Program-made: the position numbers and the translations under genes
Shown: positions 51,421 through 59,396 of the stretch, piece after piece
How the letters are laid out: each line of letters opens with the position of its first letter
Position numbering within the stretch: position 1 is the first letter of the stretch
NCBI RefSeq assembly: GCF_016919405.1
Contig: NZ_CP070354.1
Coordinates: 566,001 to 630,000 of the forward strand
Length of the DNA: 64,000 nucleotides
Reading direction: 5' to 3'
Source: Ensifer sp. PDNC004
GTDB taxonomy: Bacteria > Pseudomonadota > Alphaproteobacteria > Rhizobiales > Rhizobiaceae
Notes under the pieces: model-generated
Told to the model about the DNA's origin: nothing
Databases searched by the model: none
Seen by the model: only the letters and a program-made list of their open reading frames with translations

Positions 51421-52077
51421 ATGAACGATAACAGTTTACGACAGGATATTCTCGACGAACTCGATTATGAGCCCAGCCTCGACGCCGCAAACATCGGCGT
51501 CACCGTTGAGAATGGAATAGTGACCCTGACTGGTCACGTCCACAGCTTCGCCGAAAAACACGCCGCCGAACAGGTTGCTCGACGGATAAGGGGTGTTCGG
51601 GCGATCGCGGAGGAAATCGCGGTGCGGTTGCCCGAGCACAAGAAAACTGCCGATGACGAGATCGCAAGCCGTGTTCTGAAGATCCTCGACTGGGGTGCGG
51701 CTATTTCCGATCTGAGCGATATTCAGGTGAAGGTTGAAAACGGGTTCGTCACACTCGCCGGCGCTGTCGACTTCTATTTTCAACGTTCGGCGGCCGAACA
51801 TTCCGTTCGCCAGCTCTCCGGTGTAACGGGGATCGATAACCAGTTGAGGATCCGGCCAAGGATGGATGTCGTCGATATTCGTCACGGCATCAAGCAGGCC
51901 TTGCGACGGAATGCCGAAATCGAGGCAGAGGACATCGAGGTTGAAGTCTCGGGCAACCACGTGACCCTGCGCGGGAAAGTCCAAAGCGCCCGAGAGCGTA
52001 TCACCGCCGAGCAGGCTGCCTGGTCCGCAAAAGGGGTGAGTGGGGTAACCGACTATCTGACGGTGTCCGACAAGTAG
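51421..52077 (+). CDS. Three-BON-domain protein, cytoplasmic
   Basis: A 218-residue protein of three BON repeats: about 5-68 (ANIGVTVENGIVTLTGHVHS), about 78-145 (IQVKVENGFVTLAGAV) and about 150-216 (IEVEVSGNHVTLRGKVQSAR). There is no signal peptide. The start at 51421 has GGAGG 5 nt upstream; a start at 51397 would leave only about 8 nt of leader after the predicted transcription start. The first repeat closely matches the BON protein at 15426-15908 (DELDxE, NGIVTLTG, RGVRxIAEE). Role unknown; likely binds lipid or another ligand. Confidence 0.88.
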   Translation: MNDNSLRQDILDELDYEPSLDAANIGVTVENGIVTLTGHVHSFAEKHAAEQVARRIRGVRAIAEEIAVRLPEHKKTADDEIASRVLKILDWGAAISDLSDIQVKVENGFVTLAGAVDFYFQRSAAEHSVRQLSGVTGIDNQLRIRPRMDVVDIRHGIKQALRRNAEIEAEDIEVEVSGNHVTLRGKVQSARERITAEQAAWSAKGVSGVTDYLTVSDK

Positions 52078-52108
52078 GCACTTTTGGTCAGCGTTCCTCC
52101 GAGGGCTC

Positions 52109-52260
52109 ATGATAGCCGACACTATCCCACTCAGCCTCACCCGGCGTCAAAAGGAAGACAATGGCTCTACGGGGCTCACGAGCGGGGAGGCCCGCAGCCG
52201 GTTGGCCAAGTGTGGTCCAAACGCCCTGCCCGAACCACGGGCAGGGTCGGTGGCCGAAGA
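52109..52260 (+). pseudogene. N-terminal remnant of a P-type cation ATPase
   Basis: The segment STGLTSGEARSRLAKCGPNA then LPEP is the start of the cation_ATPase_N domain of P-type ATPases. The frame breaks after about 50 codons and no actuator, P or N domain follows. The rest of the gap to 52532 is low-complexity coding-like debris in several frames. It lies directly after the three-BON gene. Confidence 0.6.
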
Positions 52261-52532
52261 CCAGCCGCAAACAGGAACGGACTGTTTTCAACCTCCGACA
52301 CGTACGCAACGATACCGCCAAGTCCGGAAATTCCGAAGGTTCGTATGCCGGCTGTCCGGCTGACTTCCGGCCTCTCCCTCTCGCACCACCCCCGCCTCCA
52401 ACCCGCCGAGAAGGCCAATTGCAAGTGCGAGCCCGAAACGAAGGAAAAGCGGTTCGATTTGCACTCTCCAAGGCGGCATACGTGCTGAGATCAAACCATC
52501 GCATTTGTGCTCAGCTAACTTCGATCATGTCT

Positions 52533-52546
52533 TTGACGATGATCAA
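52533..52546. promoter_or_regulatory. FNR/FixK-type box TTGACGATGATCAA
   Basis: Exact palindrome centred 54.5 nt upstream of the Usp at 52594, leaving a leader of about 13 nt with its GAGGAG site. Confidence 0.78.
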
Positions 52547-52593
52547 TGCTTGCGGTTTGGAAATGTATGAGGCTGTCCTGAGAGGAGTTTTCC

Positions 52594-53097
52594 ATGGATA
52601 ACCATATCCTGGTTGCAAGCGATGGATCCGATGAAGCGCGCGACGCCGTGGCGATGGCCGCAAAGTTTGCCAAGGCGATCGACGCTCCCCTGACCGTTCT
52701 CCACGTTGCCCCACCAAATTTTGCAAGCGCAACACAGAGCCTTCCCGGATTCGGACACGTTCTCCCAGTCGGCAACATGATCCCTGGCATGTCGAGGCCG
52801 GCAGGGGAACTTTCACGTACGCCCGGCGATGGAATCGATGAGAGTGCCATGATGCTCGGCAAGACAATTGCGGACGAAGCTCGAAATGTGGCACGTGGGC
52901 TCGGCGTCGAGAACGTCTCCGTGCGACTGGAAGTGGGCGACTGCGCCGAGACGATTCTTGAGACTGCAGCGGAGATCAGCGCAAGCTTGATCGTCGTTGG
53001 CAGCCGGGGCCTTGGGCGACTGAAGGGCATACTTCTCGGGAGTGTGTCGAAGAAGGTGGCTCAGGATGCGCAATGTTCGGTCCTTATCGTGCGTTGA
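52594..53097 (+). CDS. Universal stress protein, single domain
   Basis: A 167-residue classic one-domain Usp: N-terminal HILVASDGSDEARDA, a long insertion around residues 45-80, and the ATP motif GSRGLGRLKGILLGSVSKKV near the C-terminus, followed by CSVLIVR. It differs in architecture from the three double-length Usp proteins of this window. GAGGAG lies 7 nt upstream of the ATG and an FNR-type box 54 nt upstream. Probably an ATP-binding dimer in the cytoplasm. Confidence 0.93.
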   Translation: MDNHILVASDGSDEARDAVAMAAKFAKAIDAPLTVLHVAPPNFASATQSLPGFGHVLPVGNMIPGMSRPAGELSRTPGDGIDESAMMLGKTIADEARNVARGLGVENVSVRLEVGDCAETILETAAEISASLIVVGSRGLGRLKGILLGSVSKKVAQDAQCSVLIVR

Positions 53098-53618
53098 GGT
53101 TTGCGAAGAAGAACGGTTGGCTTGCCGCGCTAAGGTGTCTGCGAGACTGACCACGTTGACGATCTAGGGAACCCGGCTCTTGAGCGCTCATCACACAAAT
53201 GTCCTGCGGTGGCGAGAAGGCGCCGCTGCCCGCGAGCGTAGGCTCGCCCTCCTCTCGCCGCCCGAACTGCCAGAAATTTCTGACTCCGGCATCACGGGCC
53301 GGATCAACGGGCGGGAGTTCGTCCGCCTTCTGATTGACGACAACCATCTCTCGCGCGGGATCTGGATGAGGACAGAGGGAACAATTGCAGTCTCTGTCGC
53401 CGAGGATCGCATCGTTGCAGGCGCATTCCTTTTGCCCGACGAAGTCAGGCGGGTAGGCCACGACCAGACGGATGAAGTATCTGTCCGAGGCGGTTGTGAG
53501 ACTGCACTTTGCCGAGAGGAAGACCGTCTACTGAGGTTGCTCGCGCCTGCGCGATATCAGCCGACAAGAGGCGGCAAGGCAACAGCAGTGTGCAAGTTCG
53601 ACGTGATCGGGGTCTGAC
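53098..53618. other. Stretch with one doubtful frame
   Basis: A plus-strand 145-codon frame (53180-53617, TTG start; GRINGREFVRLLIDDNHLSR, EGTIAVSVAEDRIVAGAFL) ends 1 nt before the ABC-domain gene. It has no ribosome-binding site and no recognised family, but its position leaves open that it is a real upstream gene. No FNR-type box is present. Confidence 0.3.
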
Positions 53619-54653
53619 ATGGCAACAGCAACAGAAAATCCATCCATGACGCGTTCGCGGTGGAGCTTTTCGAAGACCATGGCGCGCCGTATACGGCCGC
53701 TGGCCCCCGCTGTGCCCGTGCAACTGAACGAGACCTTTGGGAAATTCATCTGGAGTGTTACCGGCCTACACCAATTTTATGTCGGCGCGGTCGCCATCGG
53801 CGTGACGCTCTTCAACTTCATACCGATCGAGTTGCAGCGCCGGATTGTAGACGATGCCGTCGCCACAAAGGATTTCAGGCACCTTGCTGAACTAGGTCTG
53901 GTCTACCTCGCGGTTTTGGGCGCCTATTCCTGCCTGAAGTATGTACTATTTATCTACCAGAGTTGGATTGCCGAAAGCGCGATCAAAACCGCGCGCGACC
54001 AACTGGCACCAATTGCTTGCAAACGAGCGAGACAGCCGACTGAAGCAAGCGGGCAGACTGCGAATGTCCTGGGCAATGAAGTTGACACTGTCGGCGGGTT
54101 TGTCGGAACCAGTATCTCCGAGTTCGTTGTAAACATTAGCATGATGCTCTCGGTCCTGGCCTATATGGCATATATGGAGCCGGTGATTGCTCTGTTCAGC
54201 GTCGCAGCCGTGATTCCTCAGTTTCTGCTCGCCAAATACCTGCAGCAGAGCCTTAACAAGCGGGTCGAGCGACAAATCGGCTTGGTACGAAGGCTTGGTG
54301 ATCAGGCTGTGGACCGCTCGTCGAGGAGGGCAGCAGTGCTCCATGCTACGCATAGGACCATTCGGACGATCTTTCAAAACCGGATGCAACTCTACCTCTT
54401 GAAATTCGGACTGAAGACCGTTCTCAACATCGCAAATTCGCTCGGCTCCCTGATGGTGCTTCTCGCCGGCGGTTATTTGGTGATCACGGGACAGACGACG
54501 ATCGGCACAGTGATGGCTTTCGTTTCCGGGTTCCAACGCCTGTCCGATCCGACAGGGGATTTGCTCGAGTTCTATCGAACCTATTCGCAAGCCAAGGTTC
54601 AGTATCGAATGATCGTGGAATGGGTAGCTGAACCGAGCGCCTCTCAGGCGTGA
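53619..54653 (+). CDS. ABC-exporter transmembrane domain without an ATPase domain
   Basis: A 344-residue protein with the type-1 ABC exporter membrane domain (about residues 45-335): a long series of TM helices including FYVGAVAIGVTLFNFIPIEL and FVVNISMMLSVLAYMAYMEP, then SLGSLMVLLAGGYLVITGQT and TIGTVMAFVSGFQRL. It stops at the point where the nucleotide-binding domain normally begins. No ABC ATPase gene lies nearby. The segment around residues 125-150 (LAPIACKRARQPTEASG) departs from the family and may reflect local frameshifts. It could be a truncated gene or pair with an ATPase elsewhere. Confidence 0.7.
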   Translation: MATATENPSMTRSRWSFSKTMARRIRPLAPAVPVQLNETFGKFIWSVTGLHQFYVGAVAIGVTLFNFIPIELQRRIVDDAVATKDFRHLAELGLVYLAVLGAYSCLKYVLFIYQSWIAESAIKTARDQLAPIACKRARQPTEASGQTANVLGNEVDTVGGFVGTSISEFVVNISMMLSVLAYMAYMEPVIALFSVAAVIPQFLLAKYLQQSLNKRVERQIGLVRRLGDQAVDRSSRRAAVLHATHRTIRTIFQNRMQLYLLKFGLKTVLNIANSLGSLMVLLAGGYLVITGQTTIGTVMAFVSGFQRLSDPTGDLLEFYRTYSQAKVQYRMIVEWVAEPSASQA

Positions 54654-54770
54654 TCGAACGCTGGAAGCCTGTTTCGGTGGCCGCCCGCAGCTCGCGCCCT
54701 TCGATCGAAGACACTCCGTGAAGACACTCCGTAAAGGTCACAGGGTTGGCCGCCCACCACTTCCGAATGA

Positions 54771-55094
54771 TCACGGCCTGATAAGTGCACTCTTGATCTC
54801 GCCCATCCGCCGATCGAGGGTATTATGTCCAGCTTGCATGATATCAATGTCGAACAGGTGACCGACGACCGCCAATTCTTTCATCAGATCACCAATAATG
54901 AGGTCGATCCGCCTCGTGGCCCCTGGTCCCACCGACGACACGTCAACATCATGATCAGCTTCCTGATCAAGTGCCCGGTTGAGTTCCAGTGCGGCGGCCA
55001 GGAACCTCTTTTGACATTCGCCAAGGTTGGTCACCGATGTGGCACCACTGCATGCCACCGTCAGCCGAACAGCCTTGTTCTGAAACTCGCTCAT
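54771..55094 (-). CDS. Hypothetical 107-residue helical protein
   Basis: A 107-residue soluble, mainly helical protein (CQKRFLAAALELNRALDQEA, IDLIIGDLMKELAVVGHLFD) with an acidic middle. AGAGGAAAG just before the ATG supports translation. A 15-bp palindrome TTGAACCTCGTTCAA (55128-55142) is centred 41 nt upstream; it resembles an FNR-type box with one extra central base. The family is not recognised. Confidence 0.5.
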   Translation of the reverse strand: MSEFQNKAVRLTVACSGATSVTNLGECQKRFLAAALELNRALDQEADHDVDVSSVGPGATRRIDLIIGDLMKELAVVGHLFDIDIMQAGHNTLDRRMGEIKSALIRP

Positions 55095-55194
55095 TCTTTC
55101 CTCTCCGATTTATCCGCCAAACGTGAATTGAACCTCGTTCAAAAGGGGGCGCTTTCCTGCCGCGTGCCATGCCTTCGACCCAACATTCCGACAA

Positions 55195-56190
55195 TCAAAT
55201 CGCCATAGTGGCGACCCGGGGAATGAACCAGAGCATCGCGCTGGTGCCGATGCCGTAGGCTATTGCCTGGCGCGCCAAGCTCGTATTGAGAACGAGCAAC
55301 GCGCGGGCAACCCAGGCAATCGCCAGCGCCGTGACGACGAAGATGATCTGTCCGGCCTCGACGCCCAGGTTGAAAGTCAAAAGGCTGATCGGCACATCCG
55401 ATTGCGGCAAGCCGATCTCCTTCAGCGCGCCGGAGAAGCCGAAGCCGTGCAGCAGGCCGAAGGCGAAGGCAACCACCCAGGGATAGGCTTCGGAGAGACG
55501 CACCTCGTTCGGTCTTGCCTTCAGCAGTTCGCTTGCGACGAAGGCGATGCTGAGGGCGACGGTCGCTTCGACCGGCTTCTGGGGAAGGCTGAAATAACCG
55601 AGCGATGCGCCGGCGAGTGTGATGCTGTGGGCGACGGTGAAGGCCGTGATCGTCTTGAACAGCATAAAGCGATCACGGATCAGCAGCATCAGCGCAAGGA
55701 CGAAGATCAGATGATCGAAGCCGAGCATGATGTGTTCAACGCCGAGCAGGAAATAGGTCCGGGCGACTTCGAGGCTGGTCTGCGCGCCGGCCACCGTGAA
55801 AGAGGGCGCATCTGGCATCAGGCGCCCGACCTCGGAGCCACCGTTCTGATAGCCAATGCGCACCAGCGCCTCGGTCAACGTCGTCTTGAGCCCGTCGATG
55901 GCGATCTGACTGTTGCGCAATCCTCCCGCGCAGTCGACGGTCCAGCGCTCCAGATAGGCGCTGCCTTCGAATGACCGGACCGGCCTGGCCCTTTCGATGC
56001 ATTGCCTCGGCAGGCGCGCGTCAAGCGCCAGCCGCATCCGGCCCTGCGCCGGTACCTTCCAGAGCACCGCAAAGGCATCGGGCGCGGTTTCGCGGATGTC
56101 GAGAAAAGCAGGGCGAACCTCATGAGCCAGGGCTGGGGCGCCAAAGAGCAACAGGAGAGGAAAAGCGAGAAGGGCGCCAGACTTTCTCAA
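55195..56190 (-). CDS. HupE/UreJ-type membrane protein
   Basis: A 331-residue membrane protein with a signal peptide (to about residue 22, PALAHEVRPAFLDI), an extracytoplasmic domain of about 130 residues, and a C-terminal HupE/UreJ_2 membrane domain (from about 145) with GVEHIMLGFDHLIFVLALML, HSITLAGASLG and LLHGFGFSGAL, whose histidines may bind metal. HupE/UreJ proteins are nickel or cobalt permease relatives, but this longer form is of unknown substrate. Its ATG overlaps the PpiC stop by 4 nt. Third gene of the DUF3604-PpiC-HupE operon. Confidence 0.88.
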   Translation of the reverse strand: MRKSGALLAFPLLLLFGAPALAHEVRPAFLDIRETAPDAFAVLWKVPAQGRMRLALDARLPRQCIERARPVRSFEGSAYLERWTVDCAGGLRNSQIAIDGLKTTLTEALVRIGYQNGGSEVGRLMPDAPSFTVAGAQTSLEVARTYFLLGVEHIMLGFDHLIFVLALMLLIRDRFMLFKTITAFTVAHSITLAGASLGYFSLPQKPVEATVALSIAFVASELLKARPNEVRLSEAYPWVVAFAFGLLHGFGFSGALKEIGLPQSDVPISLLTFNLGVEAGQIIFVVTALAIAWVARALLVLNTSLARQAIAYGIGTSAMLWFIPRVATMAI

Positions 56191-57038
56191 CGGCTCTCTC
56201 CCGCAGCCGTGGGGGCTTCGATGCTGATCTCATAGTGCGCCAGCAACGCGCCGAAGCGTTGCCGCTCGAGTTCGGTGCGTCTCGCGTTTTCCCATTCCCG
56301 TGTGACTTCGTCGCGGATGCCCGCGAGTTGCTGCACCTGACCCGGCGTGCGCTCCGTGACCCTGACCAGATGGAGACCGAAGCTGCTGGCGATCGGCCCC
56401 GTCCACTTGCCGATGGGTACCGTTTCGAGCCCATCGGCAAGCGCGCCACCAAACATCTGGTCGATCGCCGCCCTGTTTGTGAGTTCGACAGTGGCAGGCA
56501 GCAGCGAGGTATCGCCAAGGAGGGCCGGATCGGCCGTGTCGTTGGTGCGGAGTTCCGCAAGGAGGGCCTCGGCGTCTTTGGCGATCGTATCGCCATGGCG
56601 GGACGGATTGAGGAAGACCTGTTCAAATGCCAGCGTCGCAGAGGTGGTAAAGGCTGAGGGATTGGCCGCGAGATAGGCTTCCAACTCCGGATCTGTGGCT
56701 GTCAGCGGGGCGGAGTCGGCGGCGCTGAGGAATTCCATCTTCTGGCGCAGACGGCGGCGCACGACCGTGTCGCCTCGGTCGAGACCTAGCTGTAGCGCCT
56801 GGCGCACCAGGATCTCCTCCTTCACATAATCGTCGATCATGCCTTTCAGCTCGTCTTTATTGGGCGGACGCTGCCAGGTCTTGGCAAAAACCGTCGCCAT
56901 CTGCTCGATCTTCGCGACACTTACGACTATTTTGTCCGGCGCATCCGCACCGCGGCGCAAAAGGTCGTGGGCCGCGAAAATCAAAAGCGCCACCACCAGG
57001 AAATGGAACAGGGGCTCTCGGCGGATGCGCTTCAGCAT
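56187..57038 (-). CDS. Membrane-anchored PpiC-type peptidyl-prolyl isomerase
   Basis: A 283-residue protein with an N-terminal anchor (PLFHFLVVALLIFAAHDLL), a SurA/PrsA-like chaperone region and a parvulin domain (about residues 150-240: FEQVFLNPSRHGD, FGLHLVRVTER). It probably folds exported proteins in the periplasm. The ATG at 57038 has GGAG upstream; a longer frame reaches into the gap. It is coupled to HupE by a 4-nt overlap and follows DUF3604 by 82 nt, consistent with one operon in which it may help mature the DUF3604 product. Confidence 0.88.
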   Translation of the reverse strand: MLKRIRREPLFHFLVVALLIFAAHDLLRRGADAPDKIVVSVAKIEQMATVFAKTWQRPPNKDELKGMIDDYVKEEILVRQALQLGLDRGDTVVRRRLRQKMEFLSAADSAPLTATDPELEAYLAANPSAFTTSATLAFEQVFLNPSRHGDTIAKDAEALLAELRTNDTADPALLGDTSLLPATVELTNRAAIDQMFGGALADGLETVPIGKWTGPIASSFGLHLVRVTERTPGQVQQLAGIRDEVTREWENARRTELERQRFGALLAHYEISIEAPTAAGESR

Positions 57039-57120
57039 GCCGTTCTCCGTTCGCTTGACGCATGGCGATGGGTGCACGAACCTCGTGCACCCGCCCACGG
57101 GTCGTGGTCCATTTTCCGGC

Positions 57121-59061
57121 TCACGGCGTGTACCAGATCGGCGAGGTGTAGGCGCGCTCTGTCACAGTCATGCGCGTGCCTTCGAGCGCCTTCGTTCCGA
57201 AACGCTTGCCATCATAGGCCGTCCAGCGGGGGGTCGGGATCTCAAGGACGCGGCCATAGTAGAACGCCTTCTGGTTCGGGTCGAACTTGGGATCCTTCCA
57301 GACCGCGATCAGTTCGGGCGCGCCGATCGTATTGGTCCATGTGGCGTTTGCGACGTCGACCGTATCACCGACCGGTGGGACCTTGCCGTCCGCGCCCGGC
57401 TTGCGGCCCGCACTCCAGGCGACGTCATAGACCTGTTCATGTGTCTCGCCATTGCCGTCGAGCCAGCCTTTGACGATCTGGTAGCGGTCGAGATTGGCGC
57501 CGATCGGGTCCCGAAGCGCGGCGACGAGGAATGTGGGTGCCTTGCCCTCGGGCGCCTTCGTCAGGTCGCCACCCATCGGCACGCCCTTGGCATAGCCGAT
57601 AGCCCCGGGATTGCGGCCTTCGGCATCGGCCGGATCGAAGTCCCAGCCGGCGAAGAAGCGCACGAGCATACGCGGCCCAGTCGTCGCATAAGTCTCCTTG
57701 CGTTGCATGGCGTCCCAAATAGATTCGCGGGTATTCTCTTGTGCCCATACGGCCGCGTAACCGGATGCCCCGACTTCCCAGTCCATCACTGTGATGTTGG
57801 TCTTGGCGTCCTTAACGAAGGTCGCTGTCAGCCGTTCAGGGCTAGGTTCCTGCGGGGTCGTCTTGCCGAAGAAGTTGTCTTCTTCCATAGCCGCCAGACC
57901 TGTATGGGAGTCCGAGCTGCCCACCAGTCCGAACTTGTATGGGTTGGTGCCAAGCTGAGCTTCCAGCTTCAGGCCATTCTTGAGGGCGGAGCGCGCATAT
58001 TCGAATTCGAGCATCTCGGGTGTCTTGCGCTCGCTGGCATCGAGATTGCCGAAGTCCCAGATCTCGAAGCTGGCGAACTCATCATTGGGCGAAAGCGCCG
58101 GGTGCGCCTCGCCGGTGCCTTTGGTTTGGGTCGTCTCATAGAGGCGCTCCCAGCGGGAGCGTTGCTCGACGTAGTCCTTGTCCACCGGTTTGCCCGTGAA
58201 GGATTCGATCATTCGGAACATGCGCCCGTTGGACAAGTTACCGTTGTGTGCGATCGCCAGCACATTGCCGCCGGTCTTGTCCTCGTAAGCCTGCATCCAC
58301 TTCCACAGGTCGCGCGGGTTGTCGCTACCGAGTGGTTTTAGCGTCGTATAGGGTACGACCTGGCTCGCCTTGTCGGCGTTGTCGCGGAAGATGACGTTGC
58401 GGTGCAGGTTGTTGCCGGCCGTGTTCGAGGTCCATTCGTAGCCGATGAAAGCGGTAAAGTGGCCGGGCTCGTTGTATTCTTCGGCCGCCTTGATCGTATC
58501 CTGCCAGGCATTCTTGTAAGGGCGCGTGTCGGGTCCATAGATCATCGACGGCGGCAAGGTCCCCTTGCCGAAGCTGAAGATGATCTCCAGCGCGGCTTTT
58601 GCGCCCTGGCCGGACGTGATCATCTCGTACCAGCTCTTGGCCTGAGGGTCGGCGATGACGTCCGGCTTGCCGGCAAAGAGGTCTGGGAACATGCCCATAT
58701 TGTCAGAATGATCGGCGACCACAAGGAAGTCCAGTGGACGTGACAGCTTCGCCGGCTGACCACTCGACGCCATGATCTCCTCGCCGCGGGCAAAACGATA
58801 GGCATCGCGAGGGGTCAACCGCGCGCCAAAGGCTCCGGCGTCGAACGAGGCTCCGGTGTGAAGATGCGTGTCGCCGAACAGGGGGCGGGTCGGAAAACTG
58901 CGACCCGCATACGGCGAATAGAGGGGTTTTCTGGCGAAAGCCTTTTCGGCTTTGGCCACATCCAACGTACCGGTGTCTCCATGTTCCTGCGCTATCGCCG
59001 GGAGTGCTGGACCAAGGCTCAGCACACTTGCGAGGATGAATTTCGCAGAGGTGTTTTTCAT
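57121..59061 (-). CDS. DUF3604-family exported protein
   Basis: A 646-residue exported protein with a signal peptide (MKNTSAKFILASVLSLGPAL, cleavage near AIA-Q) and a DUF3604 domain over nearly its whole length. It has PHP-like metal-binding motifs: FGDTHLHTGASFDAG, VVADHSDNMGMFPD, IGYEWTSNTAGNNLHRNVIF and VGSSDSHTGLAA. The histidines and aspartates suggest a metal-dependent hydrolase of unknown substrate. The ATG at 59061 is chosen because the signal peptide starts there; an FNR-type box is centred 90.5 nt upstream. First gene of the DUF3604-PpiC-HupE operon. Confidence 0.92.
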   Translation of the reverse strand: MKNTSAKFILASVLSLGPALPAIAQEHGDTGTLDVAKAEKAFARKPLYSPYAGRSFPTRPLFGDTHLHTGASFDAGAFGARLTPRDAYRFARGEEIMASSGQPAKLSRPLDFLVVADHSDNMGMFPDLFAGKPDVIADPQAKSWYEMITSGQGAKAALEIIFSFGKGTLPPSMIYGPDTRPYKNAWQDTIKAAEEYNEPGHFTAFIGYEWTSNTAGNNLHRNVIFRDNADKASQVVPYTTLKPLGSDNPRDLWKWMQAYEDKTGGNVLAIAHNGNLSNGRMFRMIESFTGKPVDKDYVEQRSRWERLYETTQTKGTGEAHPALSPNDEFASFEIWDFGNLDASERKTPEMLEFEYARSALKNGLKLEAQLGTNPYKFGLVGSSDSHTGLAAMEEDNFFGKTTPQEPSPERLTATFVKDAKTNITVMDWEVGASGYAAVWAQENTRESIWDAMQRKETYATTGPRMLVRFFAGWDFDPADAEGRNPGAIGYAKGVPMGGDLTKAPEGKAPTFLVAALRDPIGANLDRYQIVKGWLDGNGETHEQVYDVAWSAGRKPGADGKVPPVGDTVDVANATWTNTIGAPELIAVWKDPKFDPNQKAFYYGRVLEIPTPRWTAYDGKRFGTKALEGTRMTVTERAYTSPIWYTP

Positions 59062-59144
59062 TGTTACCCTCCATGCCGGCACGATCGTATCGCGAAAGCC
59101 CGGCTCTCCGCCTTCAACGATCTCACACAGGGGCAATCACGACT

Positions 59145-59158
59145 TTGACGCCGATCAA
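59145..59158. promoter_or_regulatory. FNR/FixK-type box TTGACGCCGATCAA
   Basis: Exact palindrome centred 90.5 nt upstream of the DUF3604 start on the minus strand. Identical to the box at 24648-24661. Confidence 0.78.
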
Positions 59159-59315
59159 AATCACGCTGGCCGGATCGCTGGCGACGCCTTGTTGCGCGCT
59201 AATGCCACCTTAGTACTCGAGGGAGCGTCCATAACTTGCAAGGCCGCGGTCCACTGCCCGGCTAAAGGAAATGTCGGTTCCAATTCCCGCGCCATGTGCG
59301 CCGTTCGTTTGAACT

Positions 59316-59329
59316 TTGACTGGCGTCAA
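59316..59329. promoter_or_regulatory. FNR/FixK-type box TTGACTGGCGTCAA
   Basis: Exact palindrome centred 74.5 nt upstream of the dehydrogenase-GNAT fusion start at 59397. CACAAT at 59352-59357 lies near the expected -10 position. Confidence 0.8.
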
Positions 59330-59396
59330 AGCAGGTTTCCGGCGGCGCGCGCACAATTGTAGATGTTTTCGACCCCAGCTTGCGAAGGAGAAATTG

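Noticed and set aside
56839..58341. A 500-codon open frame on the plus strand
   Set aside because: It is antisense to the PpiC and DUF3604 genes, which have clear domains and signal peptides; its composition is shadow-like.
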